NCBI RefSeq assembly: GCF_014042355.1
Contig: NZ_JACEZU010000002.1
Location: forward strand, 372,001-436,000
DNA from: Rugamonas apoptosis
GTDB taxonomy: Bacteria; Pseudomonadota; Gammaproteobacteria; Burkholderiales; Burkholderiaceae_D
Direction: 5' to 3'
Length of the DNA: 64,000 nucleotides
Under the pieces are notes generated by a model that saw only the letters and a program-made list of their open reading frames with translations, did not search any database and was not told the DNA's origin. Positions 38,192 to 47,118 of the stretch are shown here, one piece after another (position 1 is the first letter of the stretch; each line of letters opens with the position of its first letter). Position numbers and translations under genes: made by a program.

Positions 38192-38647
38192 TTACAGCAC
38201 CGAAATCAGGTTCACTTCAAAGCGCAGCGGCTGGCCGGCCAGCGGGTGGTTGAAGTCAAACAGGACCGATTCGTCGCCGATCTCGCGCAGGATGCCGGCG
38301 AAGCGGCCGCCGCCCGGGGCCGCGAAGTCGATCAGGTCGCCCACTTTATATTCCGCTTCCGGGTCCGAATTCTCGTCCAGCGTGGCGCGCGAGACGGAGC
38401 GGATCAGTTCCGGGTTGCGTTCACCGAAACCTTGGGCTGGCGCCAGCTCGAACGTCTTGTGGGTGCCTTCAGGCAGGCCCAGCAGGCAATCTTCCAGGAA
38501 CGGCGCCAACTGGCCCTGGCCCAGCATCAGCGTGGCCGGATTTCCGTTGAAGGTTGTGACTATATCAGTACCGTCCAGGGTGGCCAGACGATAATGCAGG
38601 GTGAGATAAGCCGACTTGGTGACGACGTTAGGTTGCGCGTTAGACAT
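38192..38647 (-). CDS. FKBP-type peptidyl-prolyl isomerase (SlpA/FkpB type)
   Basis: A cytoplasmic proline isomerase/chaperone of 151 residues, starting at 38647 ([20 protein letters not shown]). FKBP half-motifs at the N-terminus ([20 protein letters not shown]) and C-terminus ([18 protein letters not shown]) flank an insert-in-flap domain, as in SlyD/SlpA proteins. There is no His-rich metal tail. It precedes ispH and diverges from radC over 100 bases. Confidence 0.92.
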   Translation of the reverse strand: MSNAQPNVVTKSAYLTLHYRLATLDGTDIVTTFNGNPATLMLGQGQLAPFLEDCLLGLPEGTHKTFELAPAQGFGERNPELIRSVSRATLDENSDPEAEYKVGDLIDFAAPGGGRFAGILREIGDESVLFDFNHPLAGQPLRFEVNLISVL

Positions 38648-38747
38648 GACTTGGTACTCAGTAAGCTTGCAGGAAGCGATATTGTAAGCCACCTTGCCCG
38701 CCGCGCCCCCCGTTCCAGAACAATTCGGCCCACTTCAGGGAGGAAAT

Positions 38748-39422
38748 ATGGCTATCAGCGACTGGCCGGCCCACCGCCGTCCCCGCGAACGCTTGATACT
38801 GGAAGGGGCCACTGCCCTGTCGGACGAGGAGTTGCTGGCCGTGTTCCTGCGCGTGGGCGTGCCGGGCAAGGACGCCGTCACGCTGGGCCGGGAGCTGGTG
38901 CACCGTTTCGGCTCGCTGCACGCCCTGTTCGGCGCCAGCCTGGACGAGTTCTGCACCATCCACGGCCTGGGTGTGGCCAAATTCGCCCAGTTGCAGGCCG
39001 TGATGGAACTGGCCCGGCGCGCCATCGAGGAGCAACTGAAGGAGGGCCAAGCCTTGAGCTCGCCCAAGGCCGTCAAGGAATACCTGCGCGTGATCCTGGG
39101 CGGCAAGACCCACGAATCGTTCCACGTGCTGTTCCTGGACGTGAAAAACCGCCTGATCGACGCCAAGGAATTGTTTCGCGGCACCCTCACCCATACCAGC
39201 GTCTACCCGCGCGAAGTGGTCAAGGAAGCGCTGGCCCGCAACGCGGCCAGTGTGATGCTGGCCCACAACCATCCGTCCGGCACCCCGGAACCGAGCGAAT
39301 CGGACTTGCTGCTCACGCGCGCACTGATGCAGGCCCTGGCCCTGGTGGACGTGCGCATTCTCGACCATTTCGTGGTGGCCGGCCATCAAGTGCACTCGTT
39401 CGCCGAGCACGGCCAGCTGTAA
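38748..39422 (+). CDS. radC: RadC-family JAB1/MPN protein
   Basis: A 224-residue protein from the ATG at 38748, preceded by AGGGAGGAA. The N-terminal UPF0758 helix-hairpin-helix part (about 10-90) is followed by a JAB metalloprotease-like domain. Its metal motif is complete ([14 protein letters not shown], an HxH-x7-SxxD pattern) and a catalytic Glu lies upstream. The cellular role of RadC is still disputed; the old repair assignment is not secure. The frame is open 18 codons further upstream without a ribosome site. Confidence 0.94.
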   Translation: MAISDWPAHRRPRERLILEGATALSDEELLAVFLRVGVPGKDAVTLGRELVHRFGSLHALFGASLDEFCTIHGLGVAKFAQLQAVMELARRAIEEQLKEGQALSSPKAVKEYLRVILGGKTHESFHVLFLDVKNRLIDAKELFRGTLTHTSVYPREVVKEALARNAASVMLAHNHPSGTPEPSESDLLLTRALMQALALVDVRILDHFVVAGHQVHSFAEHGQL

Positions 39423-39578
39423 ACCCGGCCGGACGCGATCGCCTGCGCCCACCCCGCGCCCGCCCCACACCTGCCCCGTTTACCCTTGTTTACCAAGGGG
39501 AAATTGCCATTTCTGGCACGATTTTACAATTGTTAAATTATTTTGAAAATCCATGACACAATTGTTTTTCACAAGTCA

Positions 39579-39607
39579 TTGAAAAAGCTGGGTTTTTTGG
39601 ATATACT
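39579..39607 (+). promoter_or_regulatory. Promoter of rpmB-rpmG
   Basis: TTGAAA (39579-39584) and TATACT (39602-39607) are spaced by exactly 17 bases. The likely start near 39614 gives a leader of about 34 bases containing AAGGAG before the rpmB ATG. Confidence 0.8.
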
Positions 39608-39647
39608 CTCGTTTTTCCAATTGTGGAATGTCTTTAAGGAGTGCGCC

Positions 39648-39884
39648 ATGGCACGTGTTTGCCAAGTCACTGGGAAGAAGCCGATGGTCGGCAACAATGT
39701 TTCCCATGCAAACAACAAAACCAAACGTCGTTTTCTGCCTAACCTGCAGAGCCGTCGTATTTTTGTTGAATCTGAAAACCGCTGGGTCTCCCTGCGTCTG
39801 TCCAACGCCGGTCTGCGCGTGATCGACAAAGTCGGCATCGACGCCGTTCTGGCCGACATGCGCGCGCGTGGCGAAAAAGTCTAA
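39648..39884 (+). CDS. rpmB: 50S ribosomal protein L28
   Basis: A 78-residue basic protein starting [20 protein letters not shown], the L28 signature, from the ATG at 39648. AAGGAG lies 8 bases upstream. Longer in-frame starts (to 39543) overlap the promoter and are rejected. It is followed after 13 bases by rpmG, the universal bacterial pairing. Confidence 0.98.
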   Translation: MARVCQVTGKKPMVGNNVSHANNKTKRRFLPNLQSRRIFVESENRWVSLRLSNAGLRVIDKVGIDAVLADMRARGEKV

Positions 39885-39897
39885 ATAGGGAGCTATC

Positions 39898-40065
39898 ATG
39901 GCAAAAACTGGCCGCGACAAAATCAAGCTGGAATCGACCGCTGGTACGGGTCACTTCTACACCACTACCAAGAACAAGCGCACCATGCCTGCTAAGATGG
40001 AAATCATCAAGTTCGATCCTAAGGCACGCAAGCACGTTACGTACAAAGAAACCAAGATCAAGTAA
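39898..40065 (+). CDS. rpmG: 50S ribosomal protein L33
   Basis: A 55-residue protein reading [20 protein letters not shown] then [20 protein letters not shown] and ending KETKIK. This is L33 of the cysteine-free type, since no CxxC zinc motif is present. It starts 13 bases after rpmB with GGGAGCT as the ribosome site. A strong terminator follows. Confidence 0.98.
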   Translation: MAKTGRDKIKLESTAGTGHFYTTTKNKRTMPAKMEIIKFDPKARKHVTYKETKIK

Positions 40066-40085
40066 TCCGATCTCAGCGTTTTGTG

Positions 40086-40113
40086 AAAAAGCCGTTCATC
40101 TGAACGGCTTTTT
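40086..40113 (+). terminator. Terminator of rpmB-rpmG
   Basis: A perfect 13-bp stem AAAAAGCCGTTCA (40086-40098) / TGAACGGCTTTTT (40101-40113) with a 2-base centre and extended T-run. Bidirectional form; it may also stop the convergent gene at 40150. Confidence 0.9.
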
Positions 40114-40149
40114 TTTGTCCCGGCCTAAAATAGGTCGTCATGTCCCGCC

Positions 40150-40683
40150 TTATTGGCAGCCCTCCTCCTGCAACACCTGCGCCAACGCGCCCGCATACAT
40201 GGCGGCCACCCGCCCCTGGTCCGTCTCGAAGCGGATCGCATACTGCCCTTCCCCCGCCTTGACCGTCAGGTAATGCGCCCCAGGCCGGCCTGGATGCGCG
40301 GCCGTCCGCACCGCCTCGCCATAGTGGCGCCGCACCTGGCCTTCCGGATCGTCCAGCGCCACTCCCCGCTCCGACTCGATGCCGGGTTGCGTCACGTCCA
40401 CCCGCTTCAGCACATCCTTCACGAACATCAAGAGGATGCCATCCTGGTCCGCGGGCGTGACCTGGAAACAGGTGGGTACCGTGCGCTGCCCGGACGGCAC
40501 ACGCTCCATGTGCTCGCCCAGTATCTTGTTGACCGTGTCGAAGCGCATGCCCACCTTGAGCGGGCCCGCGCCATCCACGCGCAAGGTCCAGTCGCGCGCC
40601 TGCGCCGCCGGCAGCAGCGCGCACAGGGCCAGCGCGGCCGTCCAAAGCTTAGCCTGCCGCCAATTGCCATGCCGATTCATCAA
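40150..40683 (-). CDS. Uncharacterised periplasmic protein
   Basis: A 177-residue protein with a signal peptide (cleavage near AAQARD). The mature part includes GAGPLKVGMRFDTVNKILGE, a segment seen in small periplasmic proteins of unknown function. Two cysteines (in PTCFQV and in the C-terminal EEGCQ) may pair. The start could be either of the two adjacent Met codons. It is flanked on both sides by terminators, so it is monocistronic. No function can be assigned. Confidence 0.7.
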   Translation of the reverse strand: MMNRHGNWRQAKLWTAALALCALLPAAQARDWTLRVDGAGPLKVGMRFDTVNKILGEHMERVPSGQRTVPTCFQVTPADQDGILLMFVKDVLKRVDVTQPGIESERGVALDDPEGQVRRHYGEAVRTAAHPGRPGAHYLTVKAGEGQYAIRFETDQGRVAAMYAGALAQVLQEEGCQ

Positions 40684-40700
40684 TCTCGTCTCCCCAATGC

Positions 40701-40728
40701 AAAACGGCTCCGTTTCCGGAGCCGTTTT
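40701..40728 (-). terminator. Terminator of the desaturase gene
   Basis: AAAACGGCTCC (40701-40711) pairs perfectly with GGAGCCGTTTT (40718-40728), with a 6-base centre, 21 bases past the stop of the minus-strand desaturase gene. Confidence 0.85.
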
Positions 40729-40748
40729 AAAGTATTAACCAAGCGCTA

Positions 40749-41951
40749 TCATGCGTAGCTGCGCAGGCGCAGCGAGAATTCCTGCAGCGACTTGATACCG
40801 GAAGCTTCCGCACGGGTGCACCAGTCCTGCAGCTTGTGCAGCAACTGGTCGCGGGTGAAGTGCGAACGTTCCCAGATCGCGCCCAGTTCCACGCGCATGG
40901 TGTGCATGGTTTCCAGCGCCTTGCTGTGCTGGAACAGTTCGCTCAACTGTTGTTGCTGCTGTTCGGCCAGCTTACCCGGCTCGCGCTGCAACAGCTTGCG
41001 CGACGATTTCAGGAAACGCGCTTCCAGCTGGGCCTTGTCCTTCAGGTGGGCCAGCTCTTCCTTCCAGGCGTGCTTGACGGATTTGGCGTACTTGGCCATC
41101 ACGTCGTAGCGGTTGGTGATCACCGATTGCAGCGTGTCGAAGTCCGCTTCCATCTTGCCGGCGGCGAATTTCGGTGCCGGCGCCAGCTTCTTGACCTTGG
41201 CCAGGCCCATTTTTTCCAGCGTGCGGATGTACAGCCAGCCGATATCGACCTCATACCACTTGGACGACAGCTTGGCCGAGGTGGCGAAGGTGTGGTGATT
41301 GTTGTGCAGTTCCTCGCCGCCGATCAGGATACCGAACGGGAAGATGTTGGTGGCCGCATCCGAACACTCGTAGTTGCGGTAGCCCCAGTAGTGGCCGATA
41401 CCGTTGATGACGCCGGCCGCCATCACGGGAATCCACATCATCTGCACGGCCCACACGGACACACCGATCACGCCGAACAGCAGGAAGTTCAGCACCAGCA
41501 GCGCGGCCACGCCTTGCCAGCTGTATTTGGTGTACAGGTTGCGTTCGATCCAGTCGGTCGGGGTGCCATGGCCATATTTCTCCATGGTTTCCATATTCTT
41601 CGATTCAGCGCGATACAGCTCGGCGCCTTCCCAGAACACTTTCTTGATGCCACGGGTGACGGGGCTGTGCGGATCTTCCTCGGTGTCGCACTTGGCGTGG
41701 TGCTTGCGGTGGATGGCGGCCCACTCCTTGGTCACCTGGCCCGTCGTCAGCCACAGCCAGAACCGGAAGAAATGGCTGGGAATGGCGTGCAGTTCCAGCG
41801 CCCGGTGCGCCTGGTGGCGGTGCAGATAGATGGTGACGCTGGCGATGGTGATGTGGGTGACAGCCAGGGTATAGAAAAACACTTGCCAAGCGGTGAGTCG
41901 GGTAACGCCGTTAGCCAAAAAATCCAGTACTGCGGGTAAGCTCAAATTCAT
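40749..41951 (-). CDS. Membrane fatty acid desaturase with C-terminal helical extension
   Basis: A 400-residue membrane desaturase of the acyl-CoA/acyl-lipid type. The three di-iron histidine boxes are HRHQAHR, HRKHHAK and ELHNNHHTF. Several spans lie in the first 260 residues. The last 130 residues (from about 268) are soluble, charged and helical (QLEARFLKSSRKLLQ, AEQQQQQLSELFQ), an extension not needed for catalysis. It probably introduces delta-9 double bonds to adjust membrane fluidity, but the exact position is inference. Confidence 0.92.
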   Translation of the reverse strand: MNLSLPAVLDFLANGVTRLTAWQVFFYTLAVTHITIASVTIYLHRHQAHRALELHAIPSHFFRFWLWLTTGQVTKEWAAIHRKHHAKCDTEEDPHSPVTRGIKKVFWEGAELYRAESKNMETMEKYGHGTPTDWIERNLYTKYSWQGVAALLVLNFLLFGVIGVSVWAVQMMWIPVMAAGVINGIGHYWGYRNYECSDAATNIFPFGILIGGEELHNNHHTFATSAKLSSKWYEVDIGWLYIRTLEKMGLAKVKKLAPAPKFAAGKMEADFDTLQSVITNRYDVMAKYAKSVKHAWKEELAHLKDKAQLEARFLKSSRKLLQREPGKLAEQQQQQLSELFQHSKALETMHTMRVELGAIWERSHFTRDQLLHKLQDWCTRAEASGIKSLQEFSLRLRSYA

Positions 41952-42077
41952 TCCTGCTCCAAAGTGGGTGTCGCGATCCGGTCCCCACCGCGCGCGGCAG
42001 GTCCGATATTCTTGATTTTAATCACCATTGTACGATGAAACGCTGGTGTTTTGCGGAACCATTGCCCTTGTCGCTGA

Positions 42078-43400
42078 TTATTTTTTAGGCAGAACAACGG
42101 ATTCCGGCAGGGGAAGATCACCGAGGATGCGCATTTCCCGTTGTGGGAAGGGAACGGAAATATTGTTCTCTTTCAAGGCTTTCCAGATTGCCCGATTCAC
42201 ATCGGAAATCACGCCGCCACGGCCGTTTTCCGGGTCGTGGATCCAGAAACCCAGTTGCAGGTCGAGGCCGTCGGCGCCGAAGCTGAGCAGTTGGGCCGAC
42301 GGCGGTTTTTCCTTGGACACGCGGGCCACGCTGGAGGCGGCCTGCTCCAGCAACAGTAGCACAGGATCGAGTTCCGTGTCGTAGGCCACCGAGACCTTGG
42401 TCGACAGCCACAGCATGCTGTTGGTCAGCGAGGAATTTTGCACGGCGCCCGAGACCAGCATTTCATTCGGCACGATCGACTCCACCCCGTCCAGCCCTTG
42501 CAGCACCGTGTAGCGGGTGTTGATCTGGGTCACGCGGCCACTGTATTTATCGACCGTGATCATGTCGCCGATGGTGAGGCTACGGTCCAGCAGGATCACA
42601 AAGCCGGACACATAATTGCTGGCGATCTTCTGCAAGCCCAGTCCCAGGCCCACGCCCAGCGCGCCGCTGAACACGGACAGCACCGTCAGGTCGATGCCCA
42701 CCAGCGACAAGCTCACCAGGACGGCCATCACGATCAACAGCGCGCGCCCGGTGCGCGACAACACCACGCGCAAGTTGGTGTGCAGGCCAGGCACCAGCAT
42801 CAGCCGCTCCTCCAGCGCCGCGCCGGCCCACAGCGCCAGCATCTGCAGCAGCAACACCGACACCGCCCCTTGCAGGATGGCCAGGATGGAGACCTTGTGC
42901 TTACCCAGCGGCAGCACCGTATCGTCGAGGAAATCGAAGATCTCGACCCACAATCCCGTGATGTACAGCACGAAGGCCAGCCACACGAGCAGCTGGAACA
43001 CTTTCTCGAACATCAGCATGGCCGCCCCCACCTGCCCGCGCCGTGCAAACACGCGCCGCAGCACGAAGAAGGTGAAGCGGATCACCACCAGCGCGCCGAA
43101 GATGGGGATGGCCACCTTGAGCAGGTTGACGTGATGCGCGCGCGCCAGCACGGCGCGCGACACGGCCAGCAGGCAGACGATCAGCAGCGGACCGACCACG
43201 CGGCCAAAGCTCTCCACCCCGAACTGCATCACCCCGGCCTGGCCGCTGCGGCCGAAACGGCGGCGCAACAAGGTCGCCAGGCCCCAGCCCGCCAGCACGG
43301 AGACGACGATGGCGCTCAGCTGCCACAGCAGGCTGGGATCGGTGAGGTCATCGGCCAGGCCGGCGATCAGGTTGGCGAGCGGTAATTGATTCATGGGCAT
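42078..43400 (-). CDS. MscS-family mechanosensitive ion channel
   Basis: A 440-residue membrane protein with about six hydrophobic spans before the pore helix. The pore-lining region GALGVGLGLGLQKIASNYVSGF carries the Gly/Ala-rich MscS signature. The beta domain follows with LDRSLTIGDMITVDKYSGRV, and then the cytoplasmic vestibule. It is larger than MscS and like YnaI/YbiO-type channels. ATGs at codons 1 and 3 are both possible starts. Role: release of solutes on hypo-osmotic shock. Confidence 0.93.
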   Translation of the reverse strand: MPMNQLPLANLIAGLADDLTDPSLLWQLSAIVVSVLAGWGLATLLRRRFGRSGQAGVMQFGVESFGRVVGPLLIVCLLAVSRAVLARAHHVNLLKVAIPIFGALVVIRFTFFVLRRVFARRGQVGAAMLMFEKVFQLLVWLAFVLYITGLWVEIFDFLDDTVLPLGKHKVSILAILQGAVSVLLLQMLALWAGAALEERLMLVPGLHTNLRVVLSRTGRALLIVMAVLVSLSLVGIDLTVLSVFSGALGVGLGLGLQKIASNYVSGFVILLDRSLTIGDMITVDKYSGRVTQINTRYTVLQGLDGVESIVPNEMLVSGAVQNSSLTNSMLWLSTKVSVAYDTELDPVLLLLEQAASSVARVSKEKPPSAQLLSFGADGLDLQLGFWIHDPENGRGGVISDVNRAIWKALKENNISVPFPQREMRILGDLPLPESVVLPKK

Positions 43401-43464
43401 GGCAAAAATAAGAATGGGAGACAGGTTAGCGTAAACGCCAAATTTTCCGCGTGAGTGGTCGACG

Positions 43465-43491
43465 AAAAAAAGGCCGGGAAGAACCCGGCCT
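43465..43491 (-). terminator. Terminator of the RsmB-family gene
   Basis: On the minus strand AGGCCGGG/CCCGGCCT (43484-43491 with 43471-43478) forms a perfect 8-bp stem with a 5-base loop followed by seven T. It lies 8 bases past the stop codon at 43499. Confidence 0.88.
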
Positions 43492-43498
43492 GTCTGGA

Positions 43499-44824
43499 TT
43501 ACCCGGCGGCGTCGTCGGCCGCCTCGTCCGCCGGCGCGGCGTCCTTGGCCGGTTTGGCGGGCTTGGCCATCGGCTTGCGCTCGAACACGGCGGCGAAGAA
43601 GCCGTCCGTCTGGTGCTTGTGCGGCAGCAGCTTCAGGTAGTCGCCCATCTCCAGCGCGATCTTCTGCTCGGCCAGGACCTTGTTCATCGGCACCAGCTCG
43701 AAGTCGGGATGGTTGGCCAGGAATTGTTCCGCGATGAAGTCGTTTTCTTCATTGAGGAAACTGCAGGTCGCGTACACCAGACGGCCGCCGCCTTTGACGA
43801 GGCGCGCGGCGCCGTCCAGGATGGCGGCCTGCTTGACCTGCAGTTCCGCGATGGCGCCCGGCTGCTGGCGCCATTTGACGTCCGGATTGCGGCGCAAGGT
43901 GCCCAGGCCCGAGCAGGGTGCGTCCACCAGCACGCGGTCGATCTTGCCGGCCAGGCGCTTGATCTTGGCATCGCGCTCGTGCGCGATCTGCACCGGATGC
44001 ACGTTCGACAGGCCGCTGCGGGCCATGCGTGGCTTGAGCTTGGCCAGGCGCTTTTCCGACACGTCGAACGCGTACAGGCGGCCCGTGTTGCGCATGATGG
44101 CGCCCAGCGCCAGCGTCTTGCCGCCGGCGCCGGCGCAGAAGTCCACCACCATCTCGCCGCGCTTGGCGCCCACGATCTGGGACAGGATCTGGCTACCCTC
44201 GTCCTGCACTTCGATGGCGCCGCTCTTGAACAGCGGCAGGTTTTGCAGCGCGGGCTTTTGCAGGATGCGCAGGCCCAGCGGCGCAAACGGCGTGGGCGTG
44301 CTGCGGATCGGCGCCAGCGCCAGTTCGGCCGCCACGTCGTCGCGGTTGGCCTTGAGCGAGTTGACGCGCAAGTCCAGCGGCGCCGGGGTGTTCATGGCGT
44401 CGGCCAGCAGCAGGGTTTCCTCTTCGCCGCACTGCTCCACCAGCTTGTCGAACAGCCATTTGGGCATGTTGGACCGCATGGATTTGTGCATCAGCTTGCG
44501 GTCGATCTGGGTCACGCGCTCCAGCCACTGCACTTCTTCCTCGGACAGGCCGCCCATCGACTCGATGCCGACCGCATCCGCCATGCCCAGCAGGGTCAAG
44601 CGGCGCATGGTGGGGCCGCCACCCGCTTCCGAGAAGTCGGTGAAGAACGATTTATTGCGCAGCACGTTGTACACGCACTCGGCGATGGCGCCGCGCTCGC
44701 GGCCGCCCAGGCGTGGGTGGTCCTTGAAGTAGCGCGACAGGGTGGTGTCGGCCGGCGCGCTAAAGCGCAAAATCTCGCGCAACACTTCTTCAGCATTGGC
44801 GAGTATCGCTGGTGGCAATCTCAT
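43499..44824 (-). CDS. RsmB/NOP-family rRNA cytosine-C5 methyltransferase
   Basis: A 441-residue SAM-dependent RNA m5C methyltransferase. The N-terminal NusB-like helical part is present. The catalytic core shows VVDFCAGAGGKTLALGAIM (SAM loop), the catalytic-site motif DAPCSGLGTLRRNPDVKWR with Cys in PCS, and YATCSFLNEEND with the second cysteine. A Lys/Ala/Asp-rich tail of about 25 residues follows. It resembles E. coli RsmB, but fmt and the usual neighbours are absent, so it may be a paralogue. It follows purN in the same direction after 28 bases. Confidence 0.92.
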   Translation of the reverse strand: MRLPPAILANAEEVLREILRFSAPADTTLSRYFKDHPRLGGRERGAIAECVYNVLRNKSFFTDFSEAGGGPTMRRLTLLGMADAVGIESMGGLSEEEVQWLERVTQIDRKLMHKSMRSNMPKWLFDKLVEQCGEEETLLLADAMNTPAPLDLRVNSLKANRDDVAAELALAPIRSTPTPFAPLGLRILQKPALQNLPLFKSGAIEVQDEGSQILSQIVGAKRGEMVVDFCAGAGGKTLALGAIMRNTGRLYAFDVSEKRLAKLKPRMARSGLSNVHPVQIAHERDAKIKRLAGKIDRVLVDAPCSGLGTLRRNPDVKWRQQPGAIAELQVKQAAILDGAARLVKGGGRLVYATCSFLNEENDFIAEQFLANHPDFELVPMNKVLAEQKIALEMGDYLKLLPHKHQTDGFFAAVFERKPMAKPAKPAKDAAPADEAADDAAG

Positions 44825-44852
44825 GGTATTCCTTGTTTGTTATTTTGTACGG

Positions 44853-45473
44853 TTATTCCGTACGTGTTGTGTGGTCCACCCGGACCTGGCCTTGTTCGAT
44901 GGACAGCCTGTCTTCGACAAACCAGCGTATCGCACGCGGATACAGCTCGTGCTCCTGTTGCAGCACGCGGGCCGACAAGGTGTCGACCGTGTCGTCCGGC
45001 AGCACCGGCACGGCGGCTTGCGCCACCATGGGGCCGTGATCCAGTTCGGCCGTCACGAAATGCACCGTCGCGCCATGCTCGGGCACGCCGGCCGCCAGCG
45101 CCTGCGCGTGCGTGGCCAGGCCGGGGAAGGCGGGCAACAGCGAGGGATGGATGTTGAGCATGCGTCCCTCGTAGTGCTCGACGAACGCCGGCGTGAGGAT
45201 GCGCATGAAGCCGGCCAGCACCACCAGGTCGGGCGCGTAGCCATCGATCACGGTGCGCAGGGCCGCGTCGAACTCGGCGCGGGTGGCATAGTCTTTATTG
45301 GGCACCACGGCCGTGGCGATGCCGTGGCTGGCCGCGAACACCAGGCCGGCCGCGTCGGCACGGTTGCTGATGACGGCCGCGATCCGGGCCGGCCATTGCT
45401 GGTCCCGGGCCGCCCGCACCACGGCTTCCATGTTGCTGCCGCGGCCAGAAATAAGGATGACGATGTTTTTCAT
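44853..45473 (-). CDS. purN: Phosphoribosylglycinamide formyltransferase
   Basis: PurN formylates GAR with 10-formyl-THF in purine synthesis. It has 206 residues from the ATG at 45473 (MKNIVILISGRGSNMEAVVR). The active-site Asn and His are in LNIHPSLLPAFPG and the Asp in HFVTAELDHGPMV. Longer in-frame starts to 45509 lack support. Likely co-transcribed with the downstream methyltransferase gene. Confidence 0.96.
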   Translation of the reverse strand: MKNIVILISGRGSNMEAVVRAARDQQWPARIAAVISNRADAAGLVFAASHGIATAVVPNKDYATRAEFDAALRTVIDGYAPDLVVLAGFMRILTPAFVEHYEGRMLNIHPSLLPAFPGLATHAQALAAGVPEHGATVHFVTAELDHGPMVAQAAVPVLPDDTVDTLSARVLQQEHELYPRAIRWFVEDRLSIEQGQVRVDHTTRTE

Positions 45474-45598
45474 AGGCCGCATTGTACCTGCTCGCGCGGG
45501 TCGGACCAAGAAAACGGCGGACGACAGGGGGTAAGATGCTGCGGCGCAGCACGGCTCAAGGGGATACGCCCGGTCCGTGGAACCGGGGAATGACGGGC

Positions 45599-45997
45599 TT
45601 ACTCGAACGAGTAGAAGACCCGGAATGGTACTTTTTTCTCGGCCCAGTAGTCGGCCGCATCGCGGAATACGTCCAGCAAGGTTTCGCGCGCTTCCTTGTC
45701 GAATTTCTGCGTGTTGGGCAATTGCTCCAGCACCACCAGGAAGCCCGTCTGGGGGCCGGCCTTGTGCATGGTGTCGGTCAGCGTTTCACGCAGGCCGTCG
45801 AAATTCTTGCCCACACCTTTAGGAAACTGAAACGATTCTGCGATAATGCCGCAAACTTGTTGCTTGGTGACGCCGGCCAGGCAGTGGGCGTACAAGAAAT
45901 GCTGCCCCAGACGGACGGCCTCTTCCTGCAATTCCAGCACGCGAAAGGCGCGTATGGACTGCACAAGGTTGGGCGGCACGGTCATTAACAAACTCAT
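45599..45997 (-). CDS. Barstar-family protein
   Basis: A 132-residue protein from the ATG at 45997 (MSLLMTVPPNLVQSIRAFRV), with GAGGGA as ribosome site. The core FPKGVGKNFDGLRETLTD matches the barstar (RNase inhibitor) signature, where the helix-loop with Asn-x-Asp binds barnase-type nucleases. Known relatives act as inhibitors of secreted or intracellular RNases. No barnase-like gene is adjacent. It stands alone with a 445-base region upstream, so it may be an orphan antidote or serve a nuclease encoded elsewhere. Confidence 0.85.
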   Translation of the reverse strand: MSLLMTVPPNLVQSIRAFRVLELQEEAVRLGQHFLYAHCLAGVTKQQVCGIIAESFQFPKGVGKNFDGLRETLTDTMHKAGPQTGFLVVLEQLPNTQKFDKEARETLLDVFRDAADYWAEKKVPFRVFYSFE

Positions 45998-46441
45998 TTT
46001 TCCCTCAATTCGACCTGGTATGTAGGGTGTGTACATGTTGTCGTGCATATTGATATATCCGGCCATAAATACCGTTACACGGCTCGCGGCAAACGGGTCA
46101 ATGCGCTTGCCTTGAGAGATCCACGTTTCTATCCGTCAATCTAATCCCATACACATATTAGGGTAACGTGTTGTTCCCCGTGAATCAACTCGAATGTGAT
46201 GCCTAACGCAAGATTTGTTAAAAGCAGAACATTTTTCAGCCATTTTATAGGTGTTTTCAGCAAGATTCCCGTACAGGCGGCCCCGTTTTTCGCCCGCGCC
46301 TGCAACAGTTGTTGCTGTTACAAATTGTTGCCTTAAGCGCGAGTGGGCCGGTTACACTGGGATTACCATACATCCATGCAATATCGGACCATTCCAACAG
46401 CGCCGATATCCATTTATCCAAAACCGACACGAGGTAGAACA
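45998..46441. other. Divergent intergenic region, barstar / glycine-zipper genes
   Basis: These 444 bases are AT-richer than their surroundings. They contain a short inverted repeat AACAG-TTGTTG-CTGTT near 46304-46320 and two AT-rich stretches near 46140-46260 that may hold both promoters. A candidate pair TTGCCT (46328-46333) and TACACT (46353-46358) has a suboptimal 19-base spacer. No open frame with ribosome site and typical codon use was found. Confidence 0.45.
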
Positions 46442-46954
46442 ATGAAACTGTCATCCAAACTGATCGCATCCGCCGTTTGCCTTGGCGCCCTGCCATTCGC
46501 CCAGGCCGCCGATTTTGAAGATTTCGGCCGTGTCGTGCGCGTCACGCCACAAGTGGAACAAATCAACCGTCCGCGCCAGGAATGCCGCACGGAATATGTG
46601 CAAGTCCAGCAGCCAGCGCCCCAGCGCGGCGTGGGCGGCGCCATCATCGGCGGCCTGATCGGCGGCCTGGCCGGTAACCAGGTGGGCGGCGGCACCGGCC
46701 GCTCGGTGGCCACGGCCGCCGGCGCCATCGCCGGCGCCGTCACGGGCGACCGCATCGACAACGCCAACCAGCCCCAGGGCGGCGTCACGGAACAGGCCGT
46801 CAAGCAGTGCCGCACGGTGGACCATTGGGAATCGCGCACCAGCGGCTATGAAGTGACCTACGACTACCGCGGCCACAGCTACACCAGCCAGATGTCCTAC
46901 GATCCGGGCGAACGCGTGCGCCTGCACGTGAACCTGGAACCGGCCCAGCGCTGA
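46442..46954 (+). CDS. Glycine-zipper 2TM envelope protein
   Basis: A 170-residue exported protein with a signal peptide (cleavage near PFAQAA). The central glycine zipper is GGAIIGGLIGGLAGNQVGGG and continues through GAIAGAVTGD, as in SlyB/OmsA-like outer-membrane proteins. Two cysteines (QECRTE and KQCRTV) flank it and may form a disulfide. GAGGTAG lies before the ATG. The longer frame to 46343 is rejected because it breaks the signal peptide. Role in envelope integrity is inferred. Confidence 0.88.
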   Translation: MKLSSKLIASAVCLGALPFAQAADFEDFGRVVRVTPQVEQINRPRQECRTEYVQVQQPAPQRGVGGAIIGGLIGGLAGNQVGGGTGRSVATAAGAIAGAVTGDRIDNANQPQGGVTEQAVKQCRTVDHWESRTSGYEVTYDYRGHSYTSQMSYDPGERVRLHVNLEPAQR

Positions 46955-46975
46955 TCCACACCGCGTTCTCCCCCA

Positions 46976-47005
46976 CTGCCGGCCCCACTCGTGGCCGGCA
47001 GTTTT
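46976..47005 (+). terminator. Terminator of the glycine-zipper gene
   Basis: CTGCCGGCC (46976-46984) pairs perfectly with GGCCGGCAG (46993-47001) around an 8-base loop, followed by TTTTATTTT. Confidence 0.88.
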
Positions 47006-47118
47006 ATTTTGGGTGGCGCCCCGCCCCCACCCCGTTGCAGCATCTCCGCCGCGCGCCGCTTGCCTTGGGGTAAGTCCTCGCGGGATAATGGCTGCTCACT
47101 TCCCGCCCCACCCGTCCC

